Assembly: GCA_949126835.1 (NCBI GenBank)
Contig: OX421498.1
Location: 34,665,299-34,729,298 of the forward strand
DNA length: 64,000 nt
Direction: 5' to 3'
Source: Anisus vortex
Taxonomy: Eukaryota > Mollusca > Gastropoda > Planorbidae
Under the pieces are notes generated by a model. That model worked only from the letters and a program-made list of their open reading frames with translations. It ran no database searches and was not told where the DNA came from. Shown here in pieces: positions 63,501 to 64,000 of the stretch. A program made the translations under genes and the position numbers. Numbering within the stretch: position 1 is the stretch's first letter; every line of letters starts with the position of its first letter.

Positions 63501-63941
63501 CAGCAGTCCTCTTTGATATAAGAAGATTGTGAAACAAGCATAGTGTTTTATAGTTGCTTTACTTCACCTTCATGAGGTCAGCTTAATCTCAGCTGGGGTT
63601 TTCCATGTTGTGGTGTGTTTTTTTAAAATATTTAAACCTGATTTTCTTGTCCGTCAATTAGAAAATACTTTAAACAAAAGTCTCCCTGAAATAAGTTCAA
63701 TTCAAACTATTAGTATTAGGCACCATCATATACACAGGATGGAAGCCCTTGGCTTATCCAATCAAATTACATAACAAGGAAGACCCATCATTTGAATTAA
63801 TCCATAGTCATCTCAAATGTAATGATTTTTTTAACTTGTAGGAAGTTGTTGTTGGTTCTCCTGATGATGAATTCAAGAATGAAGAAGAGCAGGAGGTGGA
63901 AGAGGTGCTAGAAGAAGATTATCCTGACCCACCAACTCCAG
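51514..63941 (+). CDS. DNAI7: DNAI7 (CASC1/IC97) axonemal dynein-associated protein, first 11 coding exons
   Basis: DNAI7, the homologue of algal IC97, is an accessory protein of ciliary inner-arm dynein needed for motility. Coding exons with GT-AG borders and matching phases are: 51514-51525, 53199-53240, 56094-56172, 58484-58575, 59330-59434, 59903-60043, 61657-61737, 62001-62170, 62552-62703, 62898-63004 and 63842-63941. Together they give 360 codons plus one base, so the gene runs off the right edge; the human protein is about twice as long. The start ATGGCAGATGCG is followed at once by GTAAGG. Residues of about 5-110 are Lys/Glu-rich and coiled-coil-like (KMTKAEKEKLKKEELERKAQ). About 111 onward is the conserved CASC1 N-terminal domain with WARYMRCDGSPDP, EINTYISL, GNLQHIVRNSQICLCMWGNI, KNPR and FPLIQFGFDIPKVLGLSDCA. 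Residues from about 292 are acidic (EEEVKDE, EEQEVEEVLEEDYPDPPTP). No stop or frameshift was found. Introns carry transposons and repeats but leave splice sites intact. Identification is from family resemblance; the exon chain is read directly. Confidence 0.93.
52870..52992. repeat. G-rich low-complexity tract in DNAI7 intron 1
   Basis: GGGGTGGAGGAGGGGGGGTGG-type sequence, with a second G run near 52980. The 73-codon minus frame here is a by-product. On the transcribed strand such G tracts can form quadruplexes, which is inference. Confidence 0.5.
54687..54911 (+). pseudogene. Possible pogo/Tigger-like transposase tail in DNAI7 intron 2
   Basis: A 74-codon frame preceded by CTCTGCAG contains DSIQFCWVSQASWVKVK and RHCADQTISLNDD. 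This loosely resembles the C-terminal end of pogo-type transposases (an aromatic W...VK..I..C pattern followed by an acidic stretch). No catalytic DDE part or terminal repeats are visible. The assignment is weak; it could be a chance frame. Confidence 0.25.
56211..56473. repeat. 130-bp tandem duplication in DNAI7 intron 3
   Basis: ATTTTAGACATGTTTGTTG occurs at 56211 and 56341. The two copies match from there to GATAATGTGGCT, except C/A at CTC[G/A]TCCC and an extra ACGT-like insert in the second copy (TTTAGTACGTAAG). The duplication begins 38 bp after exon 3 and leaves its donor intact. Confidence 0.9.
56728..56904 (-). mobile_element. tRNA-derived SINE
   Basis: The minus strand starts GCCGGCTGGTCCAGCGGTTAG, a pol III A-box-like head (56881-56904), then an anticodon-arm-like CTGTCAACC. 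GGTTCTATCCC (56830-56840) follows, matching the B box GGTTCGANNCC with one change. A body and a tail of ATAAGATAAGATAA type end at about 56728. Spacing and order fit a SINE made from a tRNA head (the GTC in the anticodon position suggests tRNA-Asp, uncertain). It lies antisense to DNAI7 in intron 3. A tail relative lies at 63294. Confidence 0.8.
57502..57558 (+). other. DNAI7: Possible 57-bp cassette exon of DNAI7
   Basis: GTGATTCAG precedes and GTGAGT follows a 57-bp open stretch in the intron between coding exons 3 and 4. Its entry and exit phases (1 and 1) match the flanking exons, so including it would add VLDASLNALEVDKKSSVYN in frame without a stop. The peptide is less charged than its neighbours, and I know of no homologue of it in the family. 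Chance is possible; transcript reads would decide. Confidence 0.35.
60366..61413. mobile_element. 1,048-bp non-autonomous DNA transposon, family X copy 2
   Basis: It starts TAGGGATGTTAAAC and ends ATTAACATCCCTA, perfect inverted ends of about 12 bp. Flanks are CTTCCTAC (60358-60365) and CTTCCTAT (61414-61421), matching at 7 of 8, so it is probably of hAT type. Subterminal AAAACCGATTTTCGGTTTT and AAATCGGTTT words are repeated in both orientations. No transposase frame is present. It contains a G-rich tract at about 61300-61335. It shares its left half with the interrupted copy at 41338-41940. It lies in the DNAI7 intron between exons 6 and 7. Confidence 0.85.
63294..63350 (-). mobile_element. 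SINE tail fragment
   Basis: TTATCTTATCTTATATATTA followed by CAGACGCTCCTTCT aligns with the 3' part of the SINE at 56728 (TTATCTTATCTTATAAGTTT, CAGACGTTCCTTCT), and the next about 20 bases are also similar. No A or B box follows, so this is a truncated copy in the DNAI7 intron before exon 11. Confidence 0.6.
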
Positions 63942-64000
63942 GTACAATTTCTTTCCTTTTTTCTTCAGAAATTGAAAGAAAAAACTAGATGCATTAAATT

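Overview
This is a 64-kb piece of an animal nuclear genome. Two things show this: a multi-exon gene with GT-AG introns that encodes an axonemal dynein-associated protein (DNAI7/CASC1), and many eukaryotic mobile elements (an LTR retrotransposon, hAT-type MITEs, a tRNA-derived SINE). The AT-rich background, the many AGGCCTA-rich low-complexity stretches and the repeat types suggest a mollusc, probably a gastropod. That taxonomic guess is inference, not proof.

Layout. 1-3.3 kb is AT-rich DNA with poly-G tracts and a 41-bp minisatellite (952-1666). 3334-7359 is an LTR retrotransposon with two nearly identical ~1.13-kb LTRs, a TTTG target duplication, a tRNA-Leu-type primer site and one Gag/protease-like ORF; the rest of pol is missing. 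7651-41177 (33.5 kb, more than half the window) is one uninterrupted satellite of 745 head-to-tail units of 45 bp. It has a single 44-bp unit, ordered unit classes and large internal duplications. 45 is a multiple of three and the unit has few stops, so huge ORFs appear on both strands; I read these as by-products of the satellite rather than genes.

41.2-46.9 kb holds nested and solo non-autonomous DNA transposons with 8-bp target duplications, a 55-bp minisatellite and GC-run remnants. 46918-49960 (minus strand) is a decayed spliced gene. Its frames can still be read in pieces, but frameshifts and in-frame stops break it, and an 859-bp hAT-like element sits in one intron. I cannot name its family, which resembles an uncharacterised multi-copy invertebrate family. 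From 51514 to the right edge the plus strand carries the first 11 coding exons (360 codons) of DNAI7, continuing beyond the window. Its introns hold a SINE, a second copy of the DNA transposon family seen at 41.3 kb, a 130-bp tandem duplication and a possible extra in-frame exon.

The only confidently functional gene is DNAI7, a ciliary motility gene. Everything else is repeat, mobile-element or decayed sequence. The most unusual object is the 45-bp satellite, for its size, length uniformity, duplication history and repeated CRE-like octamer.
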